Shown: piece after piece, positions 17,208 to 25,992 of the stretch
Layout of the letters: every line of letters starts with the position of its first letter
How positions within the stretch are numbered: position 1 is the first letter of the stretch
Source of the DNA: an uncultured Nitrososphaerales archaeon
GTDB taxonomy: Archaea > Thermoproteota > Nitrososphaeria > Nitrososphaerales > Nitrosocaldaceae
Assembly (NCBI GenBank): GCA_938030895.1
Contig: CALHIV010000011.1
Span: 165,612-229,611, forward strand
Length of the DNA stretch: 64,000 nt
Direction: 5' to 3'
Translations under genes and position numbers: made by a program
Notes under the pieces: generated by a model
What the model saw: only the letters and a program-made list of their open reading frames with translations
Told to the model about the DNA's origin: nothing
The model's database searches: none

Positions 17208-17507
17208 ATGCGAGAAGAAGAGGAGTGGTGGTACTCAAAGTGGCTCTTCCCATTGTTCGTTGGTGCAGTATTTGCTATCGCGTTATTTGCAATGGTACCA
17301 AACCTTCCATGGATTAAGAATGAGGTTAGTGAGAGTTCCAGAGTTGTATCTGTCAATGGCTCTTCATGTACAGTAGAGACCGATTCCCATAAGCTGATAA
17401 ATATATCAAACTGTATGGATCATGCAGTAGGAGATAGGGTCAATGTAAAGTATAGGGAGACAACATCTGTAGGAGAGTTAACCACTATAACAACTGTCGC
17501 TCCTTAG
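17208..17507 (+). CDS. Small membrane-anchored protein, unknown function
   Basis: 99 residues. A Trp- and Glu-rich start (REEEEWWYSKW) is followed by one transmembrane helix at about residues 12-30 (LFPLFVGAVFAIALFAMV) and a polar outer or lumenal domain of about 65 residues with two Cys (GSSCTVET, ISNCMDH), which could form a disulfide. The domain looks like a small beta barrel (VVSVNGSSCTVETDSHK, GDRVNVKYRET). TATA-like TTTAATTATAACC lies about 26 bases upstream. Its 3' end overlaps the convergent Nudix gene by 23 bases. I do not recognise the family. Confidence 0.7.
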   Translation: MREEEEWWYSKWLFPLFVGAVFAIALFAMVPNLPWIKNEVSESSRVVSVNGSSCTVETDSHKLINISNCMDHAVGDRVNVKYRETTSVGELTTITTVAP

Positions 17508-18021
17508 CACCATATATATACCTTAACAGGGCATAGAGTGTCTTAGCATCCTCTATCTCATTTGCTAATGCCTTCTTCACAGCCTCCTCTATGCTTATCA
17601 CCATGAGTTCTATCTCCTCATCCTCATCCATGCTAGTGTTAGCGACCCTCTCAAGATCGCTTGCTATGAAGAAGTGTATCAACTCATTACAGTAGCCTGG
17701 GGTCATGTAGCATCTCCCAACGTACTCTAGCCTCCTTGCCCTATACCCAGTCTCTTCCATAAGCTCTCTCTGTGCAGCATCATCGATGCTCTCCCCCTCC
17801 TCCACCATTCCAGCAGGGACCTCTATCAACTCCCTCCCTATCGCATGTCTGTACTGCCTCTCAAGTATAACTCTGCCATCATCGAGTAGAGGTAGTATGG
17901 CTACTGAGCCTCTATGCTCTACAACCTCTCTAACCTTACCATTCCCCATCTCATCTATCCTAACGGTTATAACCTTGCCCCTGTACACGTATCTACTACC
18001 CTTAACCTTATCCATTGCCAT
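17485..18021 (-). CDS. Nudix hydrolase, ADP-ribose pyrophosphatase type
   Basis: A 178-residue Nudix enzyme. The full Nudix box is at about residues 72-94: GMVEEGESIDD then AAQRELMEETGYRA, giving the RELxEExGY core. The N-terminal strand layout (YRGKVITVRIDEM, VVEHRGSVAILPLLDDGRVILERQYRH) is that of ADP-ribose pyrophosphatases, which hydrolyse ADP-ribose to AMP and ribose 5-phosphate. The exact nucleotide substrate is inferred. It is divergent from the YjbQ gene, with 38 bases between starts. Confidence 0.9.
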   Translation of the reverse strand: MAMDKVKGSRYVYRGKVITVRIDEMGNGKVREVVEHRGSVAILPLLDDGRVILERQYRHAIGRELIEVPAGMVEEGESIDDAAQRELMEETGYRARRLEYVGRCYMTPGYCNELIHFFIASDLERVANTSMDEDEEIELMVISIEEAVKKALANEIEDAKTLYALLRYIYGAKERQLL

Positions 18022-18059
18022 ATTGAACGCTTAAAGGGTACCATATAATTACGTTAACC

Positions 18060-18479
18060 ATGCCTATAGTAACAAAGACCATAAGCATAAGGACTAGAGG
18101 AGAGGGTGATATGGTCGATATAAGTAGGTATGTTAGCAGTGCAGTAGCAGAGAGTAAGCTTAGCAATGGGATAGTGACATTGTTCGTAAAGGGGTCAACC
18201 GCAGCAATAACAACCATAGAGTATGAGCCAGGACTGTTGAAGGACTTCCCTGACATGCTTGAGCGTGTAGCACCAAGGGGTATAGAGTATGAGCATGAGA
18301 AGAGATGGCATGATGGGAATGGACACTCACATATCAGAGCATCACTGATAGGACCATCATTGACAGTACCATTCATAGATGGTAAGTTAACCCTTGGTAC
18401 ATGGCAGCAGATAGTGCTTATAGAACTGGATATAAGAAGTAGAGAGAGGAGTATAGTACTGCAGATAATAGGAGAGTGA
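18060..18479 (+). CDS. YjbQ/UPF0047 family protein
   Basis: 139 residues, the normal length for this family. Conserved segments are GIVTLFVKGSTAAITTIEYEPGLLKDF, the His-rich EKRWHDGNGHSHIRASLIGPS and GTWQQIVLIELD. Members form trimers with His-bound metal sites, and some have weak thiamine-phosphate synthase activity, but the biological role is not settled. Divergent from the Nudix gene. Confidence 0.9.
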   Translation: MPIVTKTISIRTRGEGDMVDISRYVSSAVAESKLSNGIVTLFVKGSTAAITTIEYEPGLLKDFPDMLERVAPRGIEYEHEKRWHDGNGHSHIRASLIGPSLTVPFIDGKLTLGTWQQIVLIELDIRSRERSIVLQIIGE

Positions 18480-18635
18480 TCATACCATTATAGTATTAGC
18501 AGTTTTTATTAATAATCTGGTTATATGAGGGATGGTTAACCGATCAATCAGTTAGGATCTCATCTAGCATCTAACAGTTTGATGCTAAGACTAGTATTAT
18601 CAAGGATTATATTATTTAAGTAAGGATACTTATCT

Positions 18636-19022
18636 ATGAGTAGAGAGATAGAGGTACCCAAGGATGCAAGACCTATAATGCTTGATGGTGCAGAGGAGAC
18701 ACTCCTTGGAGATCCTATGGGCGCTAAGAAGCAGTACAGATATGGCAATCTACACATAAGGGAGTATGAGGATAGATATGTGGTGCACGTTGATAGGGTA
18801 GATCCAAGGAGAGATCCCTTGATGCATATACTACTTGATGCTCCAGAGTTGATGGTTGCTAGTGCACTTGGCATCTACTCTGGTTTAAGGTTAGGTGATA
18901 GTGTGTATAAGATAACTAGGAGCAAGAGTAGTGCTATAGTTGCTGGTACTTTAGCATCTGTAGCATCTGGTTACATCTTATACCTCTTGGGTAGATTCAT
19001 CAAGGATAGATTGATTAGATGA
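18636..19022 (+). CDS. Conserved-looking protein with a C-terminal membrane segment, unknown function
   Basis: 128 residues. The first 65 are polar (REIEVPKDARPIMLDG, NLHIREYEDRYVVHVDRVDP). Residues 68-80 are moderately hydrophobic (PELMVASALGIYSG) and residues 98-118 form a probable membrane helix (SSAIVAGTLASVASGYILYLLG) followed by a positive end (RFIKDRLIR), suggesting a tail-anchored topology with the N-terminus in the cytosol. A TATA-like ATTATTTAAG lies about 25 bases before the ATG. It is followed by the AarF kinase after 31 bases and may be cotranscribed with it. Family not recognised. Confidence 0.7.
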   Translation: MSREIEVPKDARPIMLDGAEETLLGDPMGAKKQYRYGNLHIREYEDRYVVHVDRVDPRRDPLMHILLDAPELMVASALGIYSGLRLGDSVYKITRSKSSAIVAGTLASVASGYILYLLGRFIKDRLIR

Positions 19023-19053
19023 GATGAGCGATATATACTGAGATACAGAAGAG

Positions 19054-20667
19054 ATGGTTATGGGTAGAGTAGCAGAGAGAGCAGGTAGAAAGGATTACAG
19101 GCTCAGGAGGCGTTGCATATACATAGCAGTGAGGCTAGCCCCTATAATCATACGGTTCAGGCGTGATAGAAGGGAATGGATTAGGAATGAAGGTAAGGGA
19201 TGTGATGAGAGAAGGATGAGGAGGAATGCAAGGAACGCCGTGAAGGCATTCATAGACCTAGGACCAGTATTCATAAAGTTCGGTCAATGGCTCTCCAGTA
19301 GACCAGATCTGCTTCCACAGCCTTACCTTGAGGAGTTTTCCAAACTACAGGATGATGTACCTCCAGCACCAATAGAGGAGGTTAAGAGGATAATAGGGGA
19401 GGAGTTCGGTCCATTGGATCAAGCATTCGACTCGTTCGATGAAGATTGTATATCAGGTGCAAGTCTGGGGCAGGTGTATAGGGCAAGGTACAGGGGTAGA
19501 GACGTCATTGTTAAGGTGATAAGACCAAACATACACTACATAGTTGAGAGGGACCTAGAAGCGATGAGGCTACTCCTCCCCTATGCTGTAAGGTTCCTAG
19601 ATCCTAACATAGCATTCTCACTAGAATCGATATACTATCAGTTCGTTGAGACGATAAGAGAGGAGATGGACTATAGGATAGAGGCAGAGAATCTTAAGAG
19701 GATAAAGAAGAATCTGAGGGGCGAGAGGTATGTTATAGTGCCAGATGTTGTGGATGAGAGGAGTAGTAGCAGGGTTCTTACGCTGGAGTATATACCTGGG
19801 GTGAAGGTTACTGATGTGGAGAGATTGGATGCTCTAGGCATAGACAGGGCAAGGCTTGTGATAAGGCTACACAGACTATTCTTCAAGATGCTCCTCAAGC
19901 ATGATATATTCCATGCAGATCCCCACCCTGGTAATATTGCAGTCAAGGATGATGGTACAATAATCCTGTATGATTTTGGTATGGTTGGGAGGCTAGATCA
20001 GAGTACAAGGCTCAAGCTGATAAGGCTGTATCTTGCACTTATAGAGAGGGATCCTGCTAGAGCTGTTAACATACTCTTCAGTCTAGGCGCACTTGCTCCA
20101 GGTGCCAATAGGTATGTTATAGAGAAGGGTATAGCACTTGCCATAGAAGGGATGCATGGAAGGAAGGTTGATGAGATGGAGGTCAAGGCTCTCATGGAGT
20201 TGGCAAACAGAACCATGGCAAGGTTCCCCTTCAGGCTCCCAAAGCAACTTGCACTCTATATGAGGATGGCATCACTGCTAGAGGGGATATATCTAGCACT
20301 CAAGGTTGATTTTCAGTTCATGAAGGTACTCTCATCTCTATTGCAAGAAGAGGGTCTTATAAAGGATGCATATATAGAGGAGATAAAGAGTTCTATAGAG
20401 AGTATAGTTAAAGGTTTGAACGATTACATAATGGTTGCACCAATGCTAAGAGACTACCTTGAGAGGAACCTTATGGAGAGTAGTGGTAATGGCAGATCAT
20501 CTAGGGCAAGATTGAGCAGTAGCGCACTTATAGCAGGAAGTATAATAACATCATCATTGCTCATAAGCTCAGCGATAATAATGGAGTCAAATCCAACACT
20601 GGGTCAGATAGGCTTTGCTGCTGCAGCAGTGGTAATAGGTGTAGTAATGATAGCAAGGAAGGTATGA
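19054..20667 (+). CDS. AarF/ABC1/UbiB family atypical kinase
   Basis: A 537-residue protein-kinase-like ATPase of the UbiB family. Hallmarks are KFGQWLSSRPDLLP with LQDDVPP (the KxGQ and QD inhibitory motifs), the Ala/Gly-rich loop SGASLGQVYRA, the ATP-binding Lys in VIVKVIRP, HADPHPGNI (catalytic loop) and YDFGMVG (metal-binding DFG). Two hydrophobic helices close the protein (ALIAGSIITSSLLISSAII and GFAAAAVVIGVVMI), a membrane hairpin known in this family. Members support ubiquinone or other isoprenoid-lipid metabolism, and the archaeal target is unknown. ATGs at 19054 and 19060 are both plausible. Confidence 0.92.
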   Translation: MVMGRVAERAGRKDYRLRRRCIYIAVRLAPIIIRFRRDRREWIRNEGKGCDERRMRRNARNAVKAFIDLGPVFIKFGQWLSSRPDLLPQPYLEEFSKLQDDVPPAPIEEVKRIIGEEFGPLDQAFDSFDEDCISGASLGQVYRARYRGRDVIVKVIRPNIHYIVERDLEAMRLLLPYAVRFLDPNIAFSLESIYYQFVETIREEMDYRIEAENLKRIKKNLRGERYVIVPDVVDERSSSRVLTLEYIPGVKVTDVERLDALGIDRARLVIRLHRLFFKMLLKHDIFHADPHPGNIAVKDDGTIILYDFGMVGRLDQSTRLKLIRLYLALIERDPARAVNILFSLGALAPGANRYVIEKGIALAIEGMHGRKVDEMEVKALMELANRTMARFPFRLPKQLALYMRMASLLEGIYLALKVDFQFMKVLSSLLQEEGLIKDAYIEEIKSSIESIVKGLNDYIMVAPMLRDYLERNLMESSGNGRSSRARLSSSALIAGSIITSSLLISSAIIMESNPTLGQIGFAAAAVVIGVVMIARKV

Positions 20668-20780
20668 TGATATAGTAATTTATTGCATGATATGTTGATA
20701 GAATGCTACTGATATCTAGAGGTTAACCTATCTATATATCTACAGATCAGAATATCATACTGCCTTCTTACTGCCTCTCT

Positions 20781-20800
20781 ACTCTTCTCTACTCTTCTCT
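20781..20800. repeat. Short polypyrimidine tandem repeat
   Basis: Two perfect copies of ACTCTTCTCT flanked by partial copies, just past the 3' end of the Hsp20 gene. It may simply be low-complexity spacer. Confidence 0.5.
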
Positions 20801-20811
20801 ACTCCATTACT

Positions 20812-21183
20812 CTACTCTATCTTTACCGCTCCCTTCAATGGTACTCTGATCTCTAGCATCCCTTCCTTGTAAGTAGCCTTCACATCCTCCTCTGCTACAC
20901 TGAATGGCAAGGGTATCTTCTTATCTATCTTCAATGGTCTCTGCTGCCAGTACACTATACCCGTTGGCTCTAACCTCTCTCTACTTGCCCTAATTGAGAG
21001 TACGTTCCCACTAACCCTTATCACTATATCCTCCTTCTTGAATCCAGGCATATCAGCAACTACAACCAGATCTGAACCATCCTCATACATATCTACTGGA
21101 GGGATGACAAACTCATAAAACTCCCTAGTCTTGCTTGTAAACTCCCTCATCAACTCACGCATCAGATATCCTGTTATGCTCAT
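20812..21183 (-). CDS. Hsp20 / alpha-crystallin small heat-shock protein
   Basis: A 123-residue ATP-independent holdase. The alpha-crystallin domain covers most of the protein (VDMYEDGSDLVVVADMPG, IVIRVSGNVLSIRASR), ending with GMLEIRVPLKGAVKIE. The frame is open up to 21339, but I place the start at the ATG at 21183: a TATA-like GTTTATATTC lies about 26 bases upstream, the extra residues do not look like an sHSP N-terminus, and the longer version would overlap the divergent phosphatase gene. The C-terminal I-x-I motif that caps oligomers is missing. Confidence 0.9.
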   Translation of the reverse strand: MSITGYLMRELMREFTSKTREFYEFVIPPVDMYEDGSDLVVVADMPGFKKEDIVIRVSGNVLSIRASRERLEPTGIVYWQQRPLKIDKKIPLPFSVAEEDVKATYKEGMLEIRVPLKGAVKIE

Positions 21184-21333
21184 AATAGAATCTGCTCTTG
21201 AATAGAATATAAACCTTAATGGAGATTCTAGCAGGCATGCAACGGATGAGATGAGCAGTAATATCTTGATTGTAGCAAGATTACCATTCGCCCTTATGAG
21301 TATATTTATAACTTCATCTATACTACTATACCC

Positions 21334-22251
21334 ATGCATGAGGTAGATTTAAGGAATGTTCTATCGATAGGGAAGGATGAGTTCGTATCATTACTCGATG
21401 ATGTTATAGCAACTATTAGGAGGGAGAGGACCAATTCTAGAGTAGGCAATAACAGTGTAAGCGGGGGATTGGTTAGAATACCTTCATTCGAGGAACTTAT
21501 TCTGATAGGCGATCTACATGGTGATCTTAACGCATTACTCTCCATAGTTGAGAGTGTAAAGTTCTTGGATGGGCATAACATACTCATACTCCTAGGTGAT
21601 TATGGTGATAGGGGTATGATGTCCGTTGAGGTTTACTCTACACTGCTCTACCTTAAGAGTAGATATCCAGATAGAATTATAATGCTGAGGGGTAACCATG
21701 AAGGGCCAATAGATCTCCCATTCTACCCCCATGATCTACCAATTATGCTTGAGGATAAGTTTGGTACAGATGTAACCCAGGTATACTTGAGGATGAGAGA
21801 ACTCTTCAATATCATGTATACAGGGGTACTAGTAGATGGTTTGATGTTGGTACTGCATGGTGGTATACCAGTTGATATGAAGAGCCTTGATGATATAGCA
21901 TATGCAGAGGAGATGCATCCTAAGAGCAGCAACCTAGAAGAGATACTCTGGAATGATCCTAGGGATATTAGAGGCTATAGGCCATCAGCAAGGGGCTACG
22001 GCTACTACTTCGGCAAGGATATAACTGAGCATGCACTTGATACTATAAATGCAAGGCTACTAGTTAGGGCACATGAGCCATGCAATGGATACAAGGTTGA
22101 TCATGATGGTCTAGTACTAACAATATTCTCATGCAAGGAGCCATATGGTAATGATAAGGCATCATACATGAGTATGAGCATGGATGAGTATAGAGCACTC
22201 ATAGATGATTACAGCCTTGAGAGGCTCTTACGCAACGTTCATACGTTCTAA
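21334..22251 (+). CDS. PPP-family serine/threonine protein phosphatase
   Basis: A 305-residue metallophosphoesterase. The three PPP signature motifs are present: GDLHGDLNAL (GDxHG), GDYGDRGMMSVE (GDxxDRG) and RGNHEG (GNHE), with further metal His in LHGGIP and VRAHEP. These bind two metal ions for phosphoprotein hydrolysis. The domain starts at about residue 50 after an N-terminal helical region. A TATA-like GTATATTTATAA lies about 28 bases before the ATG. The dTMP kinase gene starts 18 bases after the stop, so they probably form an operon. Confidence 0.92.
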   Translation: MHEVDLRNVLSIGKDEFVSLLDDVIATIRRERTNSRVGNNSVSGGLVRIPSFEELILIGDLHGDLNALLSIVESVKFLDGHNILILLGDYGDRGMMSVEVYSTLLYLKSRYPDRIIMLRGNHEGPIDLPFYPHDLPIMLEDKFGTDVTQVYLRMRELFNIMYTGVLVDGLMLVLHGGIPVDMKSLDDIAYAEEMHPKSSNLEEILWNDPRDIRGYRPSARGYGYYFGKDITEHALDTINARLLVRAHEPCNGYKVDHDGLVLTIFSCKEPYGNDKASYMSMSMDEYRALIDDYSLERLLRNVHTF

Positions 22252-22269
22252 GGCAAGGAGGAGCATAAC

Positions 22270-22860
22270 TTGCTTCTAGTTATAGAAGGCCCAGACAAGG
22301 CTGGCAAGTCGACACAGGCTAGGATGCTGAATGATGCTCTAACCAGAATGGGTTACAGATGTGCAACCATGAGTTTTCCAGACTACTCAACCCCTATAGG
22401 AAGGGAGATAGAAGCATTCCTTCAAGGCAAGAGAGAGTATCCATTACGGGTTAAGCATATGCTATTATCAGCAAACAGGTGGGAGAAGAAGGATGAGTTA
22501 GAGAGGTTATTAGCAGAGAATGATGTAGTTATACTGAATAGATACTACCAATCAAACCTTGTATATGGTCTTGCTAATGGGCTGGATATACAATGGTTAG
22601 AGATGCTTGATAGATGTCTACCAAAGGAAGATCTTGTTATAGTGCTACATGTTAGTGCTGATACTGCTCTAGAACGTGCATCTCTAAACTCGATGCATAA
22701 GGATGAGTTTGAGAATATAGAGATGCTCAGGAGGGTATCCTTGCTATACTTGGAGTTGGCAGAGAGATACGGTTGGGTTGTAGTAGATGGTAGCAGAGGT
22801 AGAGAGGAGGTCCATAGGGCTGTCCTAAGCATAGTGCTCAAGCATCTACAGCATACATGA
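22270..22860 (+). CDS. tmk: Thymidylate (dTMP) kinase
   Basis: A 196-residue P-loop kinase converting dTMP to dTDP. The P-loop is EGPDKAGKST, with Lys where the family usually has Gly (EGxDGxGKST). The DRX-type motif is LNRYYQSN, preceded by LLSANRWEK, and the lid region is short. I accept the TTG start at 22270 because AGGAGGAG lies about 6 bases upstream and the reading begins directly with the core strand LLVIEGPD. It follows the phosphatase gene closely and precedes an HD phosphohydrolase, which together suggest nucleotide-pool functions. Confidence 0.9.
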   Translation: MLLVIEGPDKAGKSTQARMLNDALTRMGYRCATMSFPDYSTPIGREIEAFLQGKREYPLRVKHMLLSANRWEKKDELERLLAENDVVILNRYYQSNLVYGLANGLDIQWLEMLDRCLPKEDLVIVLHVSADTALERASLNSMHKDEFENIEMLRRVSLLYLELAERYGWVVVDGSRGREEVHRAVLSIVLKHLQHT

Positions 22861-22897
22861 ACATAATAATTTTTAACCACTACAACCAATCTAAAGT

Positions 22898-24190
22898 ATG
22901 ATAGTAGCAGAGATAAGCGATCCCATACATGGATACTTCTATCTCAGTAGTGTAGAGAAGGATATAGTTGATAGTCCATTATTCCAGAGATTGAGAAGGA
23001 TAAGGCAGTTGGCAAGTGCCTACCTAACATATCCAAGTGCACAGCATACAAGGTTCGAGCACTCCCTAGGAGCTATGCACCTAGCAGGCTATGCAGGCGG
23101 TGTACTAAAGGGTAAAGGCTATGTGAGTGATGATACTATACAGATGCTTAGACTTGCAGCATTGCTTCATGATATAGGGCATGGTCCATTCTCCCATCTA
23201 TTTGAGGAGGTGTTGGAGGTGAAGGGCAAAGTAACACATGAGGATATTGGTAGGACGATGATAAAGGAGAGCATGATCAGCGATATACTTGCAAAGCATG
23301 GCTATAGGGCTGATGAGGTTAGTGATCTTGCATTTGGGCAGTCTAGTAAGATGTTCTTGAACGAGATAATCTCTGGAGGTTTGAGTGTAGATCTAATGGA
23401 TTATCTCCAGAGGGATGCTTACTTCACTGGTGCCCATTATGGTAGAATAGATGCAGAGAGGATAATAAGTTCGTTGGAGGTTTATGATGATAGGCTAGCA
23501 ATAGAGAGGGCAGCACTAAACTCGTTCGAGTCACTACTGATAGCAAGGTATCAGATGTTCAAGGCTGTGTACTTCCACAAGACAGTTAGGGCAGCAGAGG
23601 TTATGCTACTGAAGGCTATGATCCTTGCAGATGAGTACTTGCACTTGTCTGAGGCTTACAAGAGGGTAGATGATTATATGAGGTTAACGGATGATATGAC
23701 ACTTGCTAATCTACTCTCCCTAAAGGATGAAGGCAGAAAGGAACTTGTATTGGCAAAGAGACTTGCAGAGGATTATAGGGATAGGAGGCTCTTCAAATCT
23801 GTTTATGAGAGTATATTGCAAGCAAGTAGCAGGTTAATAAACAGGCTAACGGATGCAAGGTATCTGAGGGATAGGTGCAATGAGATAGCAAGTATAGCAG
23901 GTGTGGATCCAGATATGGTCTATATAGATAGTGCAAAGGCACCATCCATACCGAGAGCACCAGGTAAAGAGGTGCCTAGTGATCTAGTACTTGTTGGTAA
24001 GCCATTTGGGGCAAGGAGGATGGTAAATAAGATAGAGATGAAGGATATACCCCTGATAAGTTCCATCATGGGTTATATGAATATGATAAGGGTATACACT
24101 ACAGAAGAGCATAGGGAGAAGGTTGCAAGAGCAGCACTGAGCGTATTTGGTAGTGAGACAGAGTCTTGGTATGAGAGGATAGCGGTGTAA
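22898..24190 (+). CDS. HD-domain phosphohydrolase (dNTPase/SAMHD1-like)
   Basis: A 430-residue HD-superfamily enzyme. Metal-binding residues are visible in HTRFEHSLGAMHLAG (first His), LAALLHDIGHGPFSHLFEE (HD pair and the following His) and the later Asp in GGLSVDLMDYLQRDAYFTGAHYG. Members of this group hydrolyse deoxynucleoside triphosphates or related phosphoesters. It has its own TATA-like TTTTTAACC about 24 bases before the ATG. The position directly after dTMP kinase supports a nucleotide role, but the substrate is not proven. Confidence 0.88.
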   Translation: MIVAEISDPIHGYFYLSSVEKDIVDSPLFQRLRRIRQLASAYLTYPSAQHTRFEHSLGAMHLAGYAGGVLKGKGYVSDDTIQMLRLAALLHDIGHGPFSHLFEEVLEVKGKVTHEDIGRTMIKESMISDILAKHGYRADEVSDLAFGQSSKMFLNEIISGGLSVDLMDYLQRDAYFTGAHYGRIDAERIISSLEVYDDRLAIERAALNSFESLLIARYQMFKAVYFHKTVRAAEVMLLKAMILADEYLHLSEAYKRVDDYMRLTDDMTLANLLSLKDEGRKELVLAKRLAEDYRDRRLFKSVYESILQASSRLINRLTDARYLRDRCNEIASIAGVDPDMVYIDSAKAPSIPRAPGKEVPSDLVLVGKPFGARRMVNKIEMKDIPLISSIMGYMNMIRVYTTEEHREKVARAALSVFGSETESWYERIAV

Positions 24191-24252
24191 CAGAAGAGGT
24201 TCTATACTGGTTAGGACTATAGTTATATTACCAGTATCTAGCAGAGTAGATC

Positions 24253-24948
24253 GTGAGCAATGCTAGAGACAGGGTTGTTATAAAGCTGAGTGGGAGTCTA
24301 TTCGATCTAGATAGCATAGTTGATACCATAACTCCCTATGCATCCATGCTAAGGGAGATGAGTAGCATTATGCAACCTATAATCATAGCGGGAGGGGGCG
24401 ATGAGGCTAGACGCTATATAGATGCTGCTAGGGCATTGGGCGCAGATGAGTCTAGCCTAGATGAGATTGGTATAGAGATATCAAGACTCAATGCAACTCT
24501 TCTAGTATATGCTATAGGGCTTGATCTTGCATATCCTAGCATACCAAGGAACCTTGAGGAGGTGAGCATAGCATCAGCAACAGGTAGGATAGTCGTTGCT
24601 GGAGGCTTACATCCTGGGCAGAGTACCAATGCAACATCTGCACTCATAGCAGAGAGGGTAAATGCTAAACTCTTCATAAACGCTACAGATGTTGAGGGTA
24701 TATATACTGCAGATCCTAGAATGCATAGAGAGGCAAGGCTACTCAAGAGGGTCAGTACCAAGGAACTGTTATCCATGCTTGGAAGGGAGAGGTTCGATGC
24801 TGGAACCTATGAGCTGATGGATATAGTGGCATTGAAGATAATAGAGAGATCAAAGATACCAACTAGGGTTGTGAAGGCAGATCCCAAGATCATAAAGGAT
24901 GCTATCCATGGATATGATGTTGGTACAGAGATAGTAGTTGGAGAGTAG
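24253..24948 (+). CDS. pyrH: UMP kinase, archaeal type
   Basis: A 231-residue amino-acid-kinase-fold enzyme that phosphorylates UMP to UDP. Motifs are VVIKLSGSLFD (phosphate loop), PIIIAGGGDEARRYIDAAR, GIEISRLNATLL, VAGGLHPGQSTNATSALIAE (UMP binding) and INATDVEGIYTADPR (ATP side). The start is a GTG, with a TATA-like CTATAGTTATATT about 26 bases upstream. It is a single gene here and belongs functionally with pyrB/pyrI at 36 kb. Confidence 0.93.
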   Translation: MSNARDRVVIKLSGSLFDLDSIVDTITPYASMLREMSSIMQPIIIAGGGDEARRYIDAARALGADESSLDEIGIEISRLNATLLVYAIGLDLAYPSIPRNLEEVSIASATGRIVVAGGLHPGQSTNATSALIAERVNAKLFINATDVEGIYTADPRMHREARLLKRVSTKELLSMLGRERFDAGTYELMDIVALKIIERSKIPTRVVKADPKIIKDAIHGYDVGTEIVVGE

Positions 24949-24986
24949 ATTAACTGATTATGGTAAGTTTTGTCTAGTGATCTACC

Positions 24987-25304
24987 TCACTTCATATTGA
25001 ATGTATTGAAACCATCTGCTATCATCCTATTATATATACTCATGGCTTCCTCATATGCAAGAGGTCTACTCTGAGCCTTGATATAACCATCTGCATCGCA
25101 TAGTGCTATTATATAACCTTGATCACCAACCCTCTCAATCTTAACCAGATCCTCCTCTCCAACTGGTTCAAATGTAGAACCTTTATGCTTGACGGTCTTG
25201 AGTAGGTAAGCAAAGCCAGTGTACTCAAAGAGCCTGTACTGTGCCCTCCTTGCCCTCTCCTGCCCTATCTGTATAGCCTCGTGATACTGCATATACCAGT
25301 ACAC
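24987..25304 (-). CDS. Small protein of unknown function
   Basis: 105 residues, soluble, one Cys. An N-terminal helix (YHEAIQIGQERARRAQYRLFEY) is followed by a mixed alpha/beta part (VGEEDLVKIERVGDQGYIIALCDADGYIKAQSR). The GTG at 25304 lies about 26-30 bases from the TATA-like core shared with the next gene, and an ATG at 25292 is the alternative. Family not recognised. The body shows ordinary codon use for this window, so I accept it as a gene. Confidence 0.6.
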   Translation of the reverse strand: MYWYMQYHEAIQIGQERARRAQYRLFEYTGFAYLLKTVKHKGSTFEPVGEEDLVKIERVGDQGYIIALCDADGYIKAQSRPLAYEEAMSIYNRMIADGFNTFNMK

Positions 25305-25331
25305 TCTACATGAGTATTAACCAAGGTATAA

Positions 25332-25341
25332 GCATTTAAGT
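25332..25341. promoter_or_regulatory. Shared TATA-like core of two divergent small genes
   Basis: CATTTAAGTT is centred 23 to 32 bases from the two divergent start codons at 25304 (minus) and 25360 (plus), again suggesting one A/T block used in both directions. Confidence 0.4.
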
Positions 25342-25359
25342 TAGATTCTAGCAGTTCTA

Positions 25360-25866
25360 TTGGTAGATTTGAATCTCAAGATGATTGCTATAGGTGCTGG
25401 TATAACTGCTCTGATGATAGGTGTGATAGTGTTGATACAATACCCTCAGGGGCAGCAAGGTAGTGAACCAACGGTAGCGGTTCAGGAACTAAGGATAGGC
25501 TTGGATAATGTGCATGTAATCAGCAAGGATGATACAACAGTAACCGTAGAGGTTACATTCAGCGTGCTCAACCCAACGAGGGGGACTATAATCCTTGAGT
25601 ATATAAAGTATACACTCTATGCAGATGGTACAAGGCTTGCTGAATCGATGATAGGGGAGAGTCTAGAGGGTATAGTAGCAGGTAGTGGTAAGACGAATTA
25701 CATTCTACCAAATACAACTTTACTGCTCAAGGATGCTATGAAGATCACAAAGAGTAGAGGTCTAGAGGGTATATGGGATACACTCGAAGGTGATGTTAGA
25801 TGGAAGGTTAATGGCACATACTCAGTCACTGGATGGGCGGAGAAGCAGTTCGATGCGGCTATATAA
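25360..25866 (+). CDS. Membrane-anchored LEA14/WHy-like domain protein
   Basis: 168 residues. A single N-terminal membrane helix (MIAIGAGITALMIGVIVLI) is followed by an outer domain built like the LEA14/WHy fold: VDVTF-type strand TVTVEVTFSVLNPTRGTIILEYIKYTLYADG and later GDVRWKVNGTYSVTG. Such domains occur in desiccation- and stress-related proteins in all kingdoms. The assignment rests on pattern likeness only. The start is TTG at 25360 or ATG at 25381, which would still keep the helix. Confidence 0.65.
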   Translation: MVDLNLKMIAIGAGITALMIGVIVLIQYPQGQQGSEPTVAVQELRIGLDNVHVISKDDTTVTVEVTFSVLNPTRGTIILEYIKYTLYADGTRLAESMIGESLEGIVAGSGKTNYILPNTTLLLKDAMKITKSRGLEGIWDTLEGDVRWKVNGTYSVTGWAEKQFDAAI

Positions 25867-25945
25867 CACATAATATCTGTGTAGAAGCATGCTCGCCTAA
25901 TACAACTATTATTAATACACCACCTAAAGCTAAAATAGTTAATGA

Positions 25946-25970
25946 TATAATATAATATAATATAATATAA
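25946..25970. repeat. Five tandem TATAA units
   Basis: Five perfect copies of TATAA, 23 to 47 bases before the TTG start of the next gene, within its promoter region. Copy number in such arrays can change by slippage and so could alter promoter spacing. Confidence 0.7.
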
Positions 25971-25992
25971 GGATGTATGAAGGCGATGGTCT

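Noticed and set aside
20663..20720. Possible C/D-box guide RNA after the AarF gene (ATGATGA followed later by CTGA)
   Set aside because: Internal D' and C' boxes are not convincing, and the first box is the stop codon region of the gene.
21184..21339. N-terminal extension of the Hsp20 frame
   Set aside because: It would overlap the divergent phosphatase gene and the promoters of both genes.
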